Positions 22,193 through 34,416 are shown, numbered from the stretch's first letter. The stretch is 64,000 bases of DNA from Marisa cornuarietis (GCA_004794655.1 SMMW01000575.1:12165001-12229000); one strand, 5' to 3'. The notes: generated by a model not told the origin, from the sequence alone. Numbers and translations are program-made.

Positions 22193-25100
22193 AGCACGAT
22201 GGACACACGCGTTGCTGCTCAGGCTCAGGCTCAGGATCATCATTTTCAAGTCAAAGTTCTGGAACTTGAGGGCCGTGGATAGACTGTGAATTTTTGTGAA
22301 AAGAGGTGAGGGTAAGGTCACGAAAAAGTTTAGTCGATGTGACCAAACGTGGCCACGGAGCCAGTTATCCTCCCCCCTCCGCCCCATGATGCACGTGCTG
22401 CCATAGTCCGGCAGGCACTCGCGTCTGCACGACGTCTTAAGCGAGTGCCTTAATTACCAAAGCTCCCGCCAGGTGTCGCCAAGCAATTTTAGCGACGAGG
22501 TGACTAGGTCCCTTGCCTTGCGTCTGTCGATACTTTGCTCCACGGCCCCAACTTGTTTTCAAGCTGCACTTTAGGTCGAAGAGGGAAGCGGTGGGGAGAG
22601 GGAACTATTGTCGACTTTTCGCAGCGTATCGATTCCTTGCTGTGTAAAAATTTTTCTTTTGAAAAAAAAGTGCACGAGACTGTAAAAAGGCACAAGCCGA
22701 ACTCGCGCCAGTAACAAAGATTGTCAAGCGGAGTACATGTACCCCGGTATACGTGATACTATTCATGAATATATTTATTGTTACAATCAAAGTGAAAGAA
22801 TGGCAATGACGTAATGTGTGATGCGGACAGGAGGAAGATGTCAACGGCTGATTTCTAGGCATTAGATTTTACGGCGGTCAGAAAAAGTAGCTACAAGTGA
22901 TGACAAATTTACGAGGAATATAGTAATATAGTAGTTGTTGGAAAGACAGTTATTGCTTGTATTTACAACAGCTGGAAAAATATAGGAAACTAAAGCTTTT
23001 ATGGCGATCAGCCTTTTTCTCCTGTCATTTGTCTAACGCTTCCCCGCTACCCTAGTTCCCCGTGACCCAGTTCCACCAAGGTTTCCTTCTTCCCCCATAT
23101 TTTTTTTCTTTGTTTTAGAGAATATTCGTAATTTGTCACATCTTTTTCCGATGGATAAATGAGTAAACGAACAAATACATCTTATCTGCTTCTTACTTGT
23201 ATAAGGTAATAATGATGTTCCTACTACAATTAAATAAAAAAAACATTTTAATTTCTCGATATCCTTTCGGTGAATGATAACTTTTAAAAAAGTGAGCGGC
23301 AATACCCTCGAAATGATATTTTACCAATTGATTTTTTAAATTAATTTCCTTGCTTGACAGCATGTGCTGCTCACGGAAATCAGCATTTAAAGACCGGAGT
23401 TGCATTGTCACAGCACAGCAGCTGGTGGCATTTGCATGGGATGAAGCTGAAAAGCTTCAGGGAAACACAACACGAAATTGAGCGAAAATTTTATGACCTA
23501 AGGCTTTTTTTTTTCTAGTGATGTGCCTCGTGTTAAGGACGTCTGTACTTATAGAAGTGCATCCTTTCTGTCAATGGCTGCAACTTTTCAACCCTGACCT
23601 AGATCTAGATGTGCTTTTATAGCCAATTAGAAGTAGTCAGAGCGAGCTATCTCAGGTTACAAAGCTTGTTGTCTCACCTTTGTGTCATATTTCTTTTTTC
23701 AACAAGCCTCTTTTTTTAATTCTTATCGAAAATTGCCTTATTTGATATATGACGCCAAGCAGTGGAGGGAGCATTCGGCCAACACCACAACAGCAATGTT
23801 GGGCGAGGCTATGGAAATACTTGCAATGAATTTTGTATCGCGCAAGACACGTAATTATTCCTGTCCAATATTAGTTTTATCATAGCTTGCTTTGGGCAGA
23901 TAATACGAAGTCGTCTGGTCTAAAAATGGAAAGTTCATAGAAGCGGCTGTTGTACATCACCAGAAGAAGATGAAACTGTTGTGTGGCGCGCTACCATCTG
24001 AAGGATTTATCTTGGGTAAAAGTGCGACAAGACTGTTTATTATTGGTGCTATGGAGCATTCTGAAAATATTTTTGAGTTTCTTCGTGGCTGTTCACTAAT
24101 TAACTGCAATCTCGGTGTGGTTTGTGTGGTGTTGAGAAGACATTGCTGAAAAATGAGTTCTAGAAATTAGGTCCTTGAACAGAGGTATAGGATACGGTGC
24201 CAGTGAGCAGAGAGGAGCGGCGATAAGCAGATTGAACAGAGGTGAGTTGGGTGTGTTTCGTTAATGAACCTGGGATAAAGACATTTTAGTTTAGCAAAGC
24301 CACATGAATAAATTTGAAGCTCTTCCCAGTCTTGCAGCAGCACATTGGTTGAATGGAGCGTCGACTGCTGGTTTCCCGGAAATCAAATTTGTTTAAAAGA
24401 ATGTGTAAATATTATAATTTTTAAAAACCGCCGTTTGTTTTCTTTTTCTAAAACAGAATGTCGTAGGGTTAAATTTTAGATGGTGGCCACAGAAAAAGCA
24501 AGTTACAAAAAGACCCCGGTCGTCTTTATCTCTGTGTACTGAAACCTTACCATCGTCTCTGAGAAGTTTTTTAAATTGAATTTTCTTTCTAACTTGATTC
24601 CAGAAAGCATCCAAATCAAATTAGCGAATCTCCATCAAAAGAAACAAAATCACGAAGAAACAAGTATTGGAAACAGCGCGCGAGTTCTCCAATGAGCGCG
24701 CTACGTGTGAATTTCATATACTTCAGACATGTATCCATGCAATTAGGTACACACGTGCGTACGGGTATTAGCAATGAATGTGCTATCGTGAGGTAACGAT
24801 TGATCCTCCAAGATCATCATTCATCCCCCCTCCCCCAAAAAAACCCAACAAAAATCCACCAGCCTATGTTTCCATTATATTTTCAACCGTTATTGTTTAA
24901 GAAAGGATTTATGACCAGCTCTTGTTATGAATTTGTTACTTTAAAAATCCATTACAGAAGGGAGGGGAATTTGAAAGCAGCAGAAATGAACAAGACTCTT
25001 GTGGGATTCCACATTAAGAAGCTGATTAACTCTGCTGTTATCTGTCGAAGTAAGAAAAGAATCGTATTCCCACCGTAACTGTAAAGAAATCAGCAGATGG

Positions 25101-26207
25101 GCGCGGAGCTCAACGCTCCATGTTGGTTTGTATTAATGTCACGAAGAGCACTGTCCCTCTGTCCCTCGGCGTCTGATGTCCCTTCTCGTCCACGAGTGGG
25201 GAGGGGGAGGGGGATGCGGCTTGTTTTCTGTCCTCGTCACGTCTTCACGTTTCTGCGTCCTCTTCCTGTGCACTTCCGGTTTCCCCCCCTTCTGGTCCTA
25301 TTTCATATTGCCTGCTTCCGGTCTCAAGTTTACTACTTTCCGCTAGAGAGGCCTTGTTCATTTCACGTACCCGTACCTGTCATCTTTCTTTTTTCTCTCA
25401 CGTGGTATCCTTATTGTTATCGTTTTTTTCCCCGAACAGCTGTGTTCTTTTCTTTTTGTCTCCATTATCACCCGTTGCCTGTTTTAATTTTGTGTGTGTG
25501 TGTGTGAGAGAGAGATAGAGCTATTGAAAGTACTTTCAGTGATTCTGTTAAATGTAGAAGTGGGTAGACGAATAAAAAACTTGTAAGAATGAAGGTATTT
25601 GTCTCAGCATGTTTTATGAACAACAGTTTACAAATATTTCTGCGCTATTAGTCATGCTAGACTATGACATTATGGGGTCTACGTTGCCTGGTACAGGAAA
25701 TCGCATTCCGTCATTGCCCCAGGTAGGCGAGATGGCAAGTCCCGTTTCTGAAGTAGCGTATGTTTGTGTTTGTGTTTGGGACGCAGTCTGCTCATTTGAG
25801 TCGTGACACTGTGACAGGGGGATGGTAACAGAGCACCGAATGATCACACACACACACACACAAGAAAATCTGGTAATGAGAGAGAAAAACACCGAAATTG
25901 ACTCTAAAACATAAAAAGCAGGCAGACAAGCAGACAAACGCACACACACACACATTTAAGTCGTCAGATGTATTCGCGTGATGATGGCGACTGGCACATT
26001 CCAGCCGTGGTTCGCGGTCCGTGAAAACCTCGCTCTGTGAATGAGTGACGGCGGCCCCAACGGTGATCGCAAGCGATTAAGGGTCCATTATGCTCGCTCC
26101 GCTACGCGGCGACCTCTCACATAGGGTTCACCTCCGGTCACGTGCACGCATAGCTGCCTATGACGTCATCAGAACGTTGTTCCGTCCTGTTGCGCTGCAT
26201 CTCTCTC

Positions 26208-26210
<3 letters not shown>
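22193..26210. other. no gene established
   Basis: About 4 kb of AT-rich sequence with no recognised transposon or coding frame. A short TG run (25493-25507) and a CA run (25848-25862) are present. A 136-codon frame at 25097-25507 encodes a hydrophobic Phe/Pro-rich peptide and is probably chance. Confidence 0.4.
26160..26167. promoter_or_regulatory. consensus CRE site
   Basis: Perfect palindrome TGACGTCA, the CREB/ATF consensus, in moderately GC-rich sequence 45 bases before a TG array. Isolated site. Confidence 0.2.
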
Positions 26211-26245
<35 letters not shown>

Positions 26246-26252
26246 TGTGTGT
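26211..26252. repeat. TG array
   Basis: Dinucleotide tract with one TT interruption. Confidence 0.9.
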
Positions 26253-26295
26253 ACGCGCGCGAGTATCTATGTTTGTTTAACCCCTGTTTGCAGCA

Positions 26296-26563
26296 ACCAA
26301 GGGTCGTAAACTAGTCTGGTTTTGTCACGTGACCCGGCACGCCACTTTATCTAAGACTGTCCTTCAAGGCACTCTGGATGGTGGTCGACGTCGCGGTGGC
26401 CAGAGGAAAAACTGGCTTACGTACGTCTGTGAGTCGACTGTTCGTCCAAAACAGGTGTGAGTGGCAGACCTTGTCAGCTGTCACGTCTATCCATGTATTC
26501 CGCCCGTCACCCCCCTCCCCCCCGTCCGCGACGACCGGTACCACTCAAGGGACGAATGACTGA
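26296..26563 (+). pseudogene. LINE reverse transcriptase C-terminal fragment (RTE-like)
   Basis: One frame reads VWFCHVTRHATLSKTVLQGT followed by LDGGRRRGGQRKNWL. This is the C-terminal signature of RTE/BovB-type non-LTR retrotransposon polyproteins, with the usual form GHxxR...GxxxGGRRRGRQRxxWxD. A stop interrupts the frame about 20 codons later, and an open stretch then runs to TGA at 26561-26563. No catalytic reverse transcriptase domain is attached, so the copy is 5'-truncated and inactive. The decayed minus-strand element at 39.3-40.2 kb carries the same C-terminal block. Clade assignment is from memory of the motif and is tentative. Confidence 0.65.
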
Positions 26564-26778
26564 TGTCTACTCTGTGTTTTTATGTGAGAATATATGCATG
26601 TGTGTGTATGTGTGCAATCGCTTGTACTTGTGAGTGTGTGTGTGAATGTACATATGCTTAATATTTGGAGACTGCCAAGTGTCTGTGTATGTCTCATGCA
26701 CGATTGTAGATGTGTGTGCGTACGTGTGCGCTCATAAGCGCTCACCCGTTTGTGTGTCTCTCTCTTCCTATCTTTCAG

Positions 26779-26779
<1 letters not shown>

Positions 26780-26818
<39 letters not shown>
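26780..26818. repeat. TG array
   Basis: Pure dinucleotide tract. Confidence 0.95.
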
Positions 26819-26819
<1 letters not shown>

Positions 26820-27221
26820 ACGTGGGATTGGATGTGCTTTTCTGTTCCCTCCCCCCCTCCGACCAGTCGTTTTTTCTGTTTTTGTCCCTAGTTTTTTCCA
26901 GCTTATTCCCTCTTGTTTTAAATATTTCTTCCACATTGCTCTAATGCTGTTCTCCAGCGTGTTCAAATGGTCGCTTTTCGTCCATCACAACAGAGCTTTT
27001 GTTCGAGACGAACCTTATCCGTTTCCTGTATCCTGTATCCCGTATCCTGTTACAAACCCTCTCCTATGTCCTGAAAACTCTGCAAGAAGGATAGGATTGC
27101 GGACATGTACTTCAATGTCTCGGGTAGCTGGATAATATTTGGTGTCACCCGATACCAGGTCAGCACAGGTGTTCAACTGCCATTATTGTCTATGCTATGA
27201 CTGCTATGCTATGACTGCATG

Positions 27222-27274
27222 ACACACACACACACACACACACACGCACGCACGCACGCACACACGCACGCACA
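27222..27274. repeat. CA array with CGCA steps
   Basis: CA repeats changing into GCAC repeats. Confidence 0.9.
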
Positions 27275-27956
27275 GAGGCTCACCTGTGGTACAAAGTAGA
27301 GGCTTCGGAGGGGGAGATAAATTTATATGTAGTCACGTGTTCACCTGAAGTTGAGGGGTAGACAGGTCGAAAATGAGGTGCAAGCCGAATGAGAGCAGAG
27401 CAGATGACTGTGAATGACAAGATCAAATTTACAAGCGAACACGCAGACACCACTCTGTCTGCTGACAAGGTAGGAACCTGTATTCCCATGCACAGTCCAT
27501 GTCCACCAACCTGTGCTGTCTGGCATGACATATCACATATCATAATAAACCGATGTCTCTCGTTGCCGGGTTCAGAATTTGCGAGATCCAGTGTCGGTTG
27601 CCCGACCCTTCACTTTAGTCAGAGCCACGATAGAAGTAGTTTCGAGACCTCGCTGATCAAGAGGAAAGAAAAAAAATTAAGCTAGAGACCATCAAAACAC
27701 AAGATGGTAATATGCTTCGTGTACTGAGATTTTAAAATAATATGAGTGATAGTCATTTATGGTGGCAATGAAGATAATATTTTCTGCAAGGTTGACTTTT
27801 TCTTACTTCGTATGTTGTGGTCCGCGGTGGTCTTTGGACCAGCCCGTCGACCAAACTGTGAAGTGTACTTCCTTTCATATTTTTCATGTTAGCCAAGGTT
27901 AGACTAAAATATGACAAGGTTAGAAATCGGCAATCCGCAACATTCTAACACAAAGT

Positions 27957-27990
<34 letters not shown>

Positions 27991-28320
27991 CGTGAGTGAC
28001 GTGTATGATGGCATCGTGAGAGAGCATCGACGGCGGTGGTCTCCAAAAGAAAGGCTGCCGGCAACATGTCCCATACCATGACTAATTGTTTTGTTTGCAC
28101 ATCGTCTGACCAACCATTAAGTATTGTAATAGCGCAGTGACACGAATGTGTCATCGGTCGAAGGTTGAACACAGGCTTTGCATGCTTTGGTTCTCCCCGA
28201 CCCCTCGCTACCCCCGCAAAAAGTCCGATCTTAGACATCAGTTCAGTCGTTCAGTTTCTGCTGGAGCAAACGGTTCCAGTTTTGGTGCAGTCAGCTAGTA
28301 CTGTAGCAGTTTAATGTCAT
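27275..28320. other. no gene seen; CAA array
   Basis: Contains a (CAA)n tract at 27957-27991. Nothing else recognised. Confidence 0.5.
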
Positions 28321-28324
28321 GGGA

Positions 28325-28520
28325 CTGGCGGTCCGGTGGACCAGCGGTTAGCGCATTAGAACTGGCTGTCCTGGGTTCATAGCTCGTCTCGGACACGCTG
28401 TTCTTTCTCTGCATGCGGCCCCTGTTTCCAAGGGCCAGCTGATTTGCCGTGACATAACACTGGTTGCTGGTTCGGCGTAAACGTGACGGGTGAAAGCAAC
28501 TTGTAGGGAGTGTCGAAAAT
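28325..28520 (+). mobile_element. tRNA-derived SINE
   Basis: The head contains an A-box-like GTGGACCAGCGGTTAGCGC (about 28336-28354) and a B-box-like GGGTTCATAGC (28373-28383), followed by TCGTCTCGGACACGC. The CGTCTCGG(G)ACAC block after the B box is shared with the SINE at 16.4-16.6 kb, so both have the same type of head. The body contains CCCTGTTTCCAAGGGCCAGC and ends around 28520, 39 bases before the hAT relic. Confidence 0.6.
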
Positions 28521-28558
28521 TCAACACGTGGACAACGCGTTTTTTTTATATTTTAACT

Positions 28559-29012
28559 GATGTCAGAGGTAAAGCTGTGTGCTTACTTTGCCGGGAAAGC
28601 ATCGCAGGTTTCGAGGATCCCATTCTAAAGTAACATTTTAATACTAAACATCCAGGGGATTGCAATGAACTTTCCGAAGAAACAAGGGCGAAAAAGTTAC
28701 GCCAATTGGTAGAACAGTTGAAAGAACAACAAAACATTTTTATTAAACAGAGCCATCAGCCGCAACAAAAGCGAGTTTTATTGTGCTTATAATATTACAC
28801 AAGAGAACAGGGCGTTCGAAGACAGTGAGTTCCTCAAGAAACCCGTGCTCGAACTCCATTTTGTTCCCTGGGGAAAAAAGATTATCAGCTTACCCGAGAT
28901 AACAACATCGCGCCGAGTAGAGGACGTGGAACACGAATTGCTGGAACAATTGAATCATAAGTGCGAGCAATTTGACTGGTATTCTCTGGACGATAGTACT
29001 ATATCGAGGTGA
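28559..29012 (+). pseudogene. hAT transposase relic with BED zinc finger
   Basis: The reading begins with a BED-type zinc-finger remnant (KAVCLLCRESIAGFEDPILK, a stop at 28631-28633, then HFNTKH). It continues in the same frame through LSEETRAKKLRQLVEQLKEQ. After one frameshift near 28770 it reads AYNITQENRAFEDSEFLKK, then ITTSRRVEDVEHELLEQLNH and FDWYSLDDSTISR. This order matches the N-terminal third of hAT transposases of the ZBED/GTF2IRD2 type: C2..H2 finger, the xxIxxxxxPFxDGExxK segment, then SLDES/T with the first catalytic Asp. Here LDDST replaces the usual LDEST. The frame ends at TGA 29010-29012, which overlaps a consensus splice donor (GAG|GTGAGT). The rest of the transposase is absent. 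At least two inactivating lesions make it a pseudogene. Confidence 0.75.
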
Positions 29013-30770
29013 GTTTCTATCCATTTAAGGGTTGACCAATGGTCACACATCGACTAGTTGATTAGCCAATGTACAGTAGATAAAAGTGGACGATATACGA
29101 AGCTTTCACTCTTTTTTACCTACACACTTCACGGAGACAAAGATACATATACGGACGTTTGTGTGCAAACAAACTCTTTCAATCATAAAGCAGAGCAAGT
29201 CCTACCTGCGTTCACGGATGATGGACGAGCATTTAGTTTTGCTAATCGCTACATCGGAAACGCGGCCAGATTGTGAAAAGTCTTGTGAGTGAATTCACAC
29301 TAAATTCGTTAAGGGATGTACGCATTTTGTCATCCCATAAAACTTTACCTACTACTGATCAAGTAAAAAGCACCGCCAGAGGCAGTAAAAAAAAGATGAA
29401 AGCAGAGATGCACTAATCCATGCAGTCAACGTCCTTATCAACAAAAATCTGTATTAATTATACCGTTATAAAAGTGGAAAATACAGGAGACACGTGCTGA
29501 AAAGAAGGTCTGGGAACAAATAAACTTTGCTATGGTGCGTTCATAGAATATAGAAGCGGATGAAAAATATCTAAAGAAGCTGGAGTTCGGTCATTTCTGT
29601 TATTAAAGTTAGGTATTGTAGTTCACTAAGAGATTCCCGGGTGACGTTAGTGAAACGTTGAATCCTCCTCTTGGTTTTTGCTGTTCTTGTCGTCATTATC
29701 ATCGCCGCTATCTCCATCATCCTACCGCCAACATTTAAAGCTGACGACAGAGCTTTCAGTGTTCCAGGTGTGGGTCCTGGTGTCATAGAGCTAGGTCATC
29801 TAGTTCTTTCTTCTCCTTGTCTTCACTCATCTACCTTTACTTTCTTCTAGACGCTGTTCCCACGTCACCGCATGTGTCCTGATAACATGCTTACTGGGCG
29901 ATCAGGACGCAAACGTGTCTTGCGTGCAGGAGTACGTGTGCCCCTCGTAACTCCCCAGTGTGCTCCCAATTTCCTGGGTTCATAGGACCTGTCAAGTCCA
30001 AGACTGGCACACACGTTGTTGTGGGCAGGAGAGAGACTGACAGACTGGCATGTAAAGTTACAGGTCCGACATGAAATCCAGCCAAGCAGATCGCGTCCCA
30101 TCTAGCCATCAATGATTTTTACGGCCTTCACCTTGTGGAATTCAGGATCTCTAAGCAGTTTCTATAAGTAAATAAATACAAATAAACAAATTGCGCCGAG
30201 GACACAGACAGAGCTTCTGAGGTAGCTCATCCTTCAGCCTCTGGTGATCGTCCATGGGGGAAATATGTTGTTCTTTATATCTAAAGATATCGTGAGTCAC
30301 TGACTAATTAGCTTAACTACCATACACAACACACTTCATTCGACTTACGCACACACTCGCCACTCAGCTCTACACACGACTGTGGAGGGCCCTCCGATGT
30401 CTTGAAGTCTGAGAATCCGTAGATGTCACTCCGCCGGTCGTTGCTGCTTTTTCCACGAACACAGAGACTCTGGCACTGCCACGTGCCACCACGTGACTCT
30501 TCCTCAAGGCCGGACCGCGATCAGAGCTTAACCGCGCCTAATGAGGACCAACGCTTCTCTAACAGCTTTTACCTCTGCTGTCTACGACCAACAGCCACTG
30601 GTGATGAAAACGTTGTACACTCTGTACCAAGAGTGGGTCTTAACGCACCTCTGAAGTCGGTTGTGCTGAAGTAGTCACGATTCCCAGACTAACTCTCAGC
30701 GGAGACTCTGAACAGCCTTGAACAGGTCTCTGCTACAACCTTCTCCCTCGAGATTCCAGTGCGAAGACGC
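29013..30770. other. no gene seen; probable LTR-element leader at the right end
   Basis: 29013-30300 holds nothing recognised. About 30380-30770 is GC-richer and lies 3' of the primer binding site on the minus strand, so it is probably the untranslated leader of the LTR element. No gag-like frame was found further along. Confidence 0.4.
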
Positions 30771-30790
30771 CGATTCCCCTGCTGACACCA
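30771..30790 (-). other. retrotransposon primer binding site
   Basis: On the minus strand TGGTGTCAGCAGGGGAATCG directly abuts the LTR end. TGGTGTC is complementary to a tRNA 3' end ...GACACCA, as in tRNA-Leu. A TGGTGTCAG start is common for Gypsy-type primer sites. Confidence 0.6.
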
Positions 30791-31289
30791 TGTTAAATCC
30801 TCGTCTCCGGCGATCGTCATCTCTCACGATTGGCTAATCGTACCAAACACACACTCACTGTCATTCCGTTACCTGCCTATGACCAATCACTACCTAGCTG
30901 GTCCGTGATGGACACGTGGTCACTGACTTTCCAAGCAAGAGTTCTGCTTGCTACAACCAATCGCGCATCGACGCTAGTCTACAACAACTACCGACACCCA
31001 AGTCTGGAGAACATTCTCCACCCCAAGGTTATCTTACCTGGGTGCCTACCCTTTCTAAAGAGTGGTCAAGTCGTTAACTTGCCACCCGTTTAACCTGCAC
31101 TGCTGAATGTGCGGTGAACGAGTTCAGTTCAATCACGAACAGAACAAGCGCTACTGTCCCCTCGATCAACTCGCATCATTCAATCCCATCCCCCCATTCA
31201 GCCTGGTTACCTGCGGTATGTTTGTGATTCTGACCAGCTCAGCTTACCTACGAGTCTCTGGCCAGTCTGTCCCCCTGAGCGAACTAACA
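30791..31289 (-). mobile_element. LTR of a Gypsy-like retrotransposon (5' LTR)
   Basis: A 499-base segment begins TGTTAGTTCG and ends GGATTTAACA on the minus strand, giving a perfect TGTTA/TAACA terminal inversion. Its end is followed immediately by the primer binding site. That arrangement defines a 5' LTR, with the interior extending towards lower coordinates. No second LTR, polypurine tract, gag or pol frame was found, so only the LTR and leader appear to remain. The outer LTR boundary is chosen from the terminal inversion and is the less certain end. Confidence 0.5.
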
Positions 31290-31694
31290 CTGGCCGTCCC
31301 TTTCTTCTGATGGACAAAAGGACGGGTCGACGTTTGGCCGCGTGTCCGCGCGACTTGTTGGAAAGCAAGAGTGCAGCACCAACACTATAGCCCTATCACT
31401 GGTAATCATATGACAATCTGACACTGACCTTCACCCAGTCATTTTGATTTCCATTATATCTTTAAAACTTTGATTTGTGACCAGATATAAAACTCGCATC
31501 CCATGGTATTCTGGATGGAAGTTCTCCCCCCTTACCCCCGACTCTTAGAGGATATTTTCTGGAGTGTTTTTGCAAGTTTTCGCATGTGTTGATATCGAGC
31601 TGTCTGATGTCGAGGTTCAGTATTCGAGGCTGTGTTCTGACCCTTGCTTGTCATTTTCTTGCCATAATGTCAAATTTGGAGACTTAGTTGTCAC
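31290..31694. other. no gene seen
   Basis: Ordinary non-coding sequence upstream of a TG array. Confidence 0.5.
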
Positions 31695-31695
31695 A

Positions 31696-31748
<53 letters not shown>
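31695..31748. repeat. TG array
   Basis: Pure dinucleotide tract. Confidence 0.95.
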
Positions 31749-31750
<2 letters not shown>

Positions 31751-32873
31751 CAGTGTGTGTGAGGGGAGGCGCAAGGAGAAAGAAGACAGAGATTTTGTCT
31801 GACAACAAAAATTGAAGAGAGATTTCTAACACAGCCAAACACAGAAACCATTTCAGGCAGGACTAGCAGCTCCTCTGGAGTTTTAGCTGACAAGCTATTT
31901 CCAAACCTCAGGCCACTGAGTGTAGCTCCACTATGCGTTCCATGCATTTCAATGGAATTTGTAGCTCCGATCTCAAAGTAATCAACACATCTCTCAACCA
32001 CATTGGTTTTTCGTCGACCATGTCCTGTTAGGCGTTTCCTGTGCGGGAGACTGATAAATAATTTAAAATTCACTTCAACATAGTTGCAAATTGACGTGCA
32101 ATTTAAAAAAAATAGTGATGTAAAACATTTCCTGGGTTCTGAAATTTACCCTCTTTTGGTTTTATTGCAAAGAAAGACAGATTCACTCAGACTCAACCTC
32201 ACGCACGCCCACGAGTCATCTCACTCTTGAATTTGTTTCTGCTTCATCCCTGTTATCCTTGGCCCCTATCATTTCCCGCCCCCTCTAAAATATGCCACTC
32301 TCGCTGCATTCCTGACGTCTGCATGCCGCTGGCTCGTCTTTGATCTCTACGAGCCTGAAAGACCGCGCATGCGCACGAGAATTTGCACACATCCTCTCAC
32401 TTCCCTATCGCTGTTTGCAGATGCCTAGTCTTACTCCTGCTTTAGGGGCGCGCCGAGGCTCACCGAGGTACGTTAAAACATAAATAACTGAAGTGCACAG
32501 ATATTTAAGTGACACTCCTCCTTATCCATTTTCCCAAACGCACTTGCGAATAAATGATGAATAGTGACACTCTGAATTGTTTTCGATCAAAATTTGGAAT
32601 TGCCATATAACCGCTTACTTTCAATAGCGGCAGAACGGGCTGATACCGAACTCTGAACCAGTTTAAAAGGCAGCCATGTTTTGTTATCAAGTGACATCAC
32701 AGATGCATATCATCACAGATGCACAAGCCTTATGCAACAGAAGCTGTACATTTCGAGATCCCCTGAAGTACATTAGACAACAAAGTTCGTCATGCCATCC
32801 GATGGAGAGAGTTTACCAATCACGACAAACGCTACTAGTCTTGTCTAGTTTTGAATAAGCTTTTGGCTGTTGG

Positions 32874-32910
<37 letters not shown>

Positions 32911-33324
32911 GTAGAGAGAGTTGGAGAAACATAAAGAGGGTCCAAAATTTAACACTGCAACTCAGTATCAGAGTCTATGGTAGTGTTCCCCCTCCTTCCC
33001 TCGAATCCTGTGCACTGGATTCGACCTTTCTCCTGAAGGTATAAAGTACGTATTTCCAGAGATGGGTAGCTGGTCTGTTTACTGGTACGGTAAACCATAA
33101 GAGACGAGTAAAATGACTCTGTTTTTAAAAGCATTTTTGTAATTCATTCCTTTTTACCGACGCCGTAAACTTGACTTGGTTGCAGTGAACTCCCATCATT
33201 CCACAGCCCACAGGGTTGAAGTGAATAGGCTGCCCCTAGTCCACAGCATCAAAAAATGTTTCGACCAGCAATTGTTCTTGCTGTGGGTGACTGAAGCCGT
33301 AAGCATCATCAGACAGTCAATGTT
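31749..33324. other. no gene established; TG array
   Basis: A TG tract is at 32877-32907. A minus-strand frame (31750-32073) gives a balanced peptide including TNVVERCVDYFEIGATNSIE but has no start or splice pair. Within it TGTAGCTCC occurs twice in direct orientation (about 31921 and 31960), around the near-palindrome TTCCATGCATTTCAATGGAA, suggesting a small repeat. Confidence 0.35.
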
Positions 33325-33580
33325 CACGACACATAACATTTATTCAACGCTGTACAACATTTGCTCTTGCTTTATAACATAAACCTATTCAAGATCGTGC
33401 TACAGACATTCGTTAAATGTTGTAAAGGACACATTTGTTCAAAGTTGTACAAGAAGAACGTTCGTCCATTGATGTACCCCTCACCTAATTCTCTCACACA
33501 CGTTGGTTCAATACTGTAACAATTCATGCAACATGTTGACATTATTTGTCCAATACTGTAGCAAACACATTCGTTCTTGC
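33325..33580. repeat. degenerate minisatellite
   Basis: Variants of an ACATTYRTTCAA...TGTANCAA motif recur at least six times with irregular spacing of roughly 30-50 bases (for example CATTTATTCAACGCTGTACA, CATTTGTTCAAAGTTGTACA, GTTGGTTCAATACTGTAACA). Confidence 0.5.
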
Positions 33581-34139
33581 TCACTATGCTGCGTGGCTTA
33601 AACTTCTGCCTGGTCTTTCTTCTCAGACTAGAACTGCACGCTGGACAAAGACCCTTTGCAATTTTTCACAGCTGCAGCCTGGCAGAGAAAAAGCCTGCGG
33701 CTTTTTAGTCCATCCATCGTGTTCCGGAAAGTTCTGTACACGTACCACCTGAAGAGCAGGCGCCCAGAGTATCGAACCATGACACCCGCGGGGCTCGCTG
33801 TTGTCTCATCTGGTGTGTTGATTTGATCAATCGTCAGCAATCGTTGTAGTCACCCCCCCTCCCCTCTCCCATCATTGCTGTTCTACTTTTTTCAGCTGCG
33901 TGCTCGATGCATGACCGGGTTTGTATGGTCAGATTTATTAGCTAGAAACAGTACCCTAACAAAGCAATCAGTCCACAGACAACCCTCTGTTCGCACATCC
34001 ATATATCTTTCTACTACAGTGATGTCAGGAGAGAGGAAAGAAGCAGTTCTGCCTCCGAACTGGTGCTGAATTCAGGTGTACGCTGCTTTGTGGCAGGAAT
34101 AGGAGAGAGAGAGCATCACACAGGCGCCGTTGTCTTCAG

Positions 34140-34286
34140 CTGAGAAGAAGCAATTTTTCAAAAAGGTTGTAGGAACGATCATACAGTGCAGCGTTCAGGT
34201 TGAAGCCCATATCGCCCGTTACATAATGTCCCATGCCTCCTATTCTAACCCGCCTCCCACCGCCACCCTCCTTCACAACGGATACG
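34140..34286 (+). CDS. possible internal coding exon, phase 1-1
   Basis: An acceptor (GCCGTTGTCTTCAG, ending 34139) and a good donor (ACG|GTAAGG at 34287) bound 147 bases, exactly 49 codons. The block starts with two bases completing a codon and ends with one base, so it is symmetrical. The frame has no stops and reads EKKQFFKKVVGTIIQCSVQV, then EAHIARYIMSHASYSNPPPT and a short tail. The mix of charged and hydrophobic residues looks protein-like. No domain was recognised, and no flanking exon with matching phase was identified nearby. Confidence 0.33.
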
Positions 34287-34416
34287 GTAAGGTGCGAGCG
34301 GCAGCAACGCTGATGGATGAAAAGACCTGTTCTTGATGATGGGGGGAGGGGAAGTGATGGTGTGTGTGTGGGGGGAGGGGAAAGGGCTCTAGGATTGCAA
34401 ACAAATGCGAGGCGGG

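Noticed and set aside
33630..33752. Acceptor-preceded open block with an AAAAAGCC/GGCTTTTT hairpin
   Set aside because: The complementary strand looks like a SINE fragment (GGTTCGATACTC B-box-like site downstream), two frames compete, and the hairpin is probably part of the repeat. A bacterial-type terminator makes no sense in this genome.
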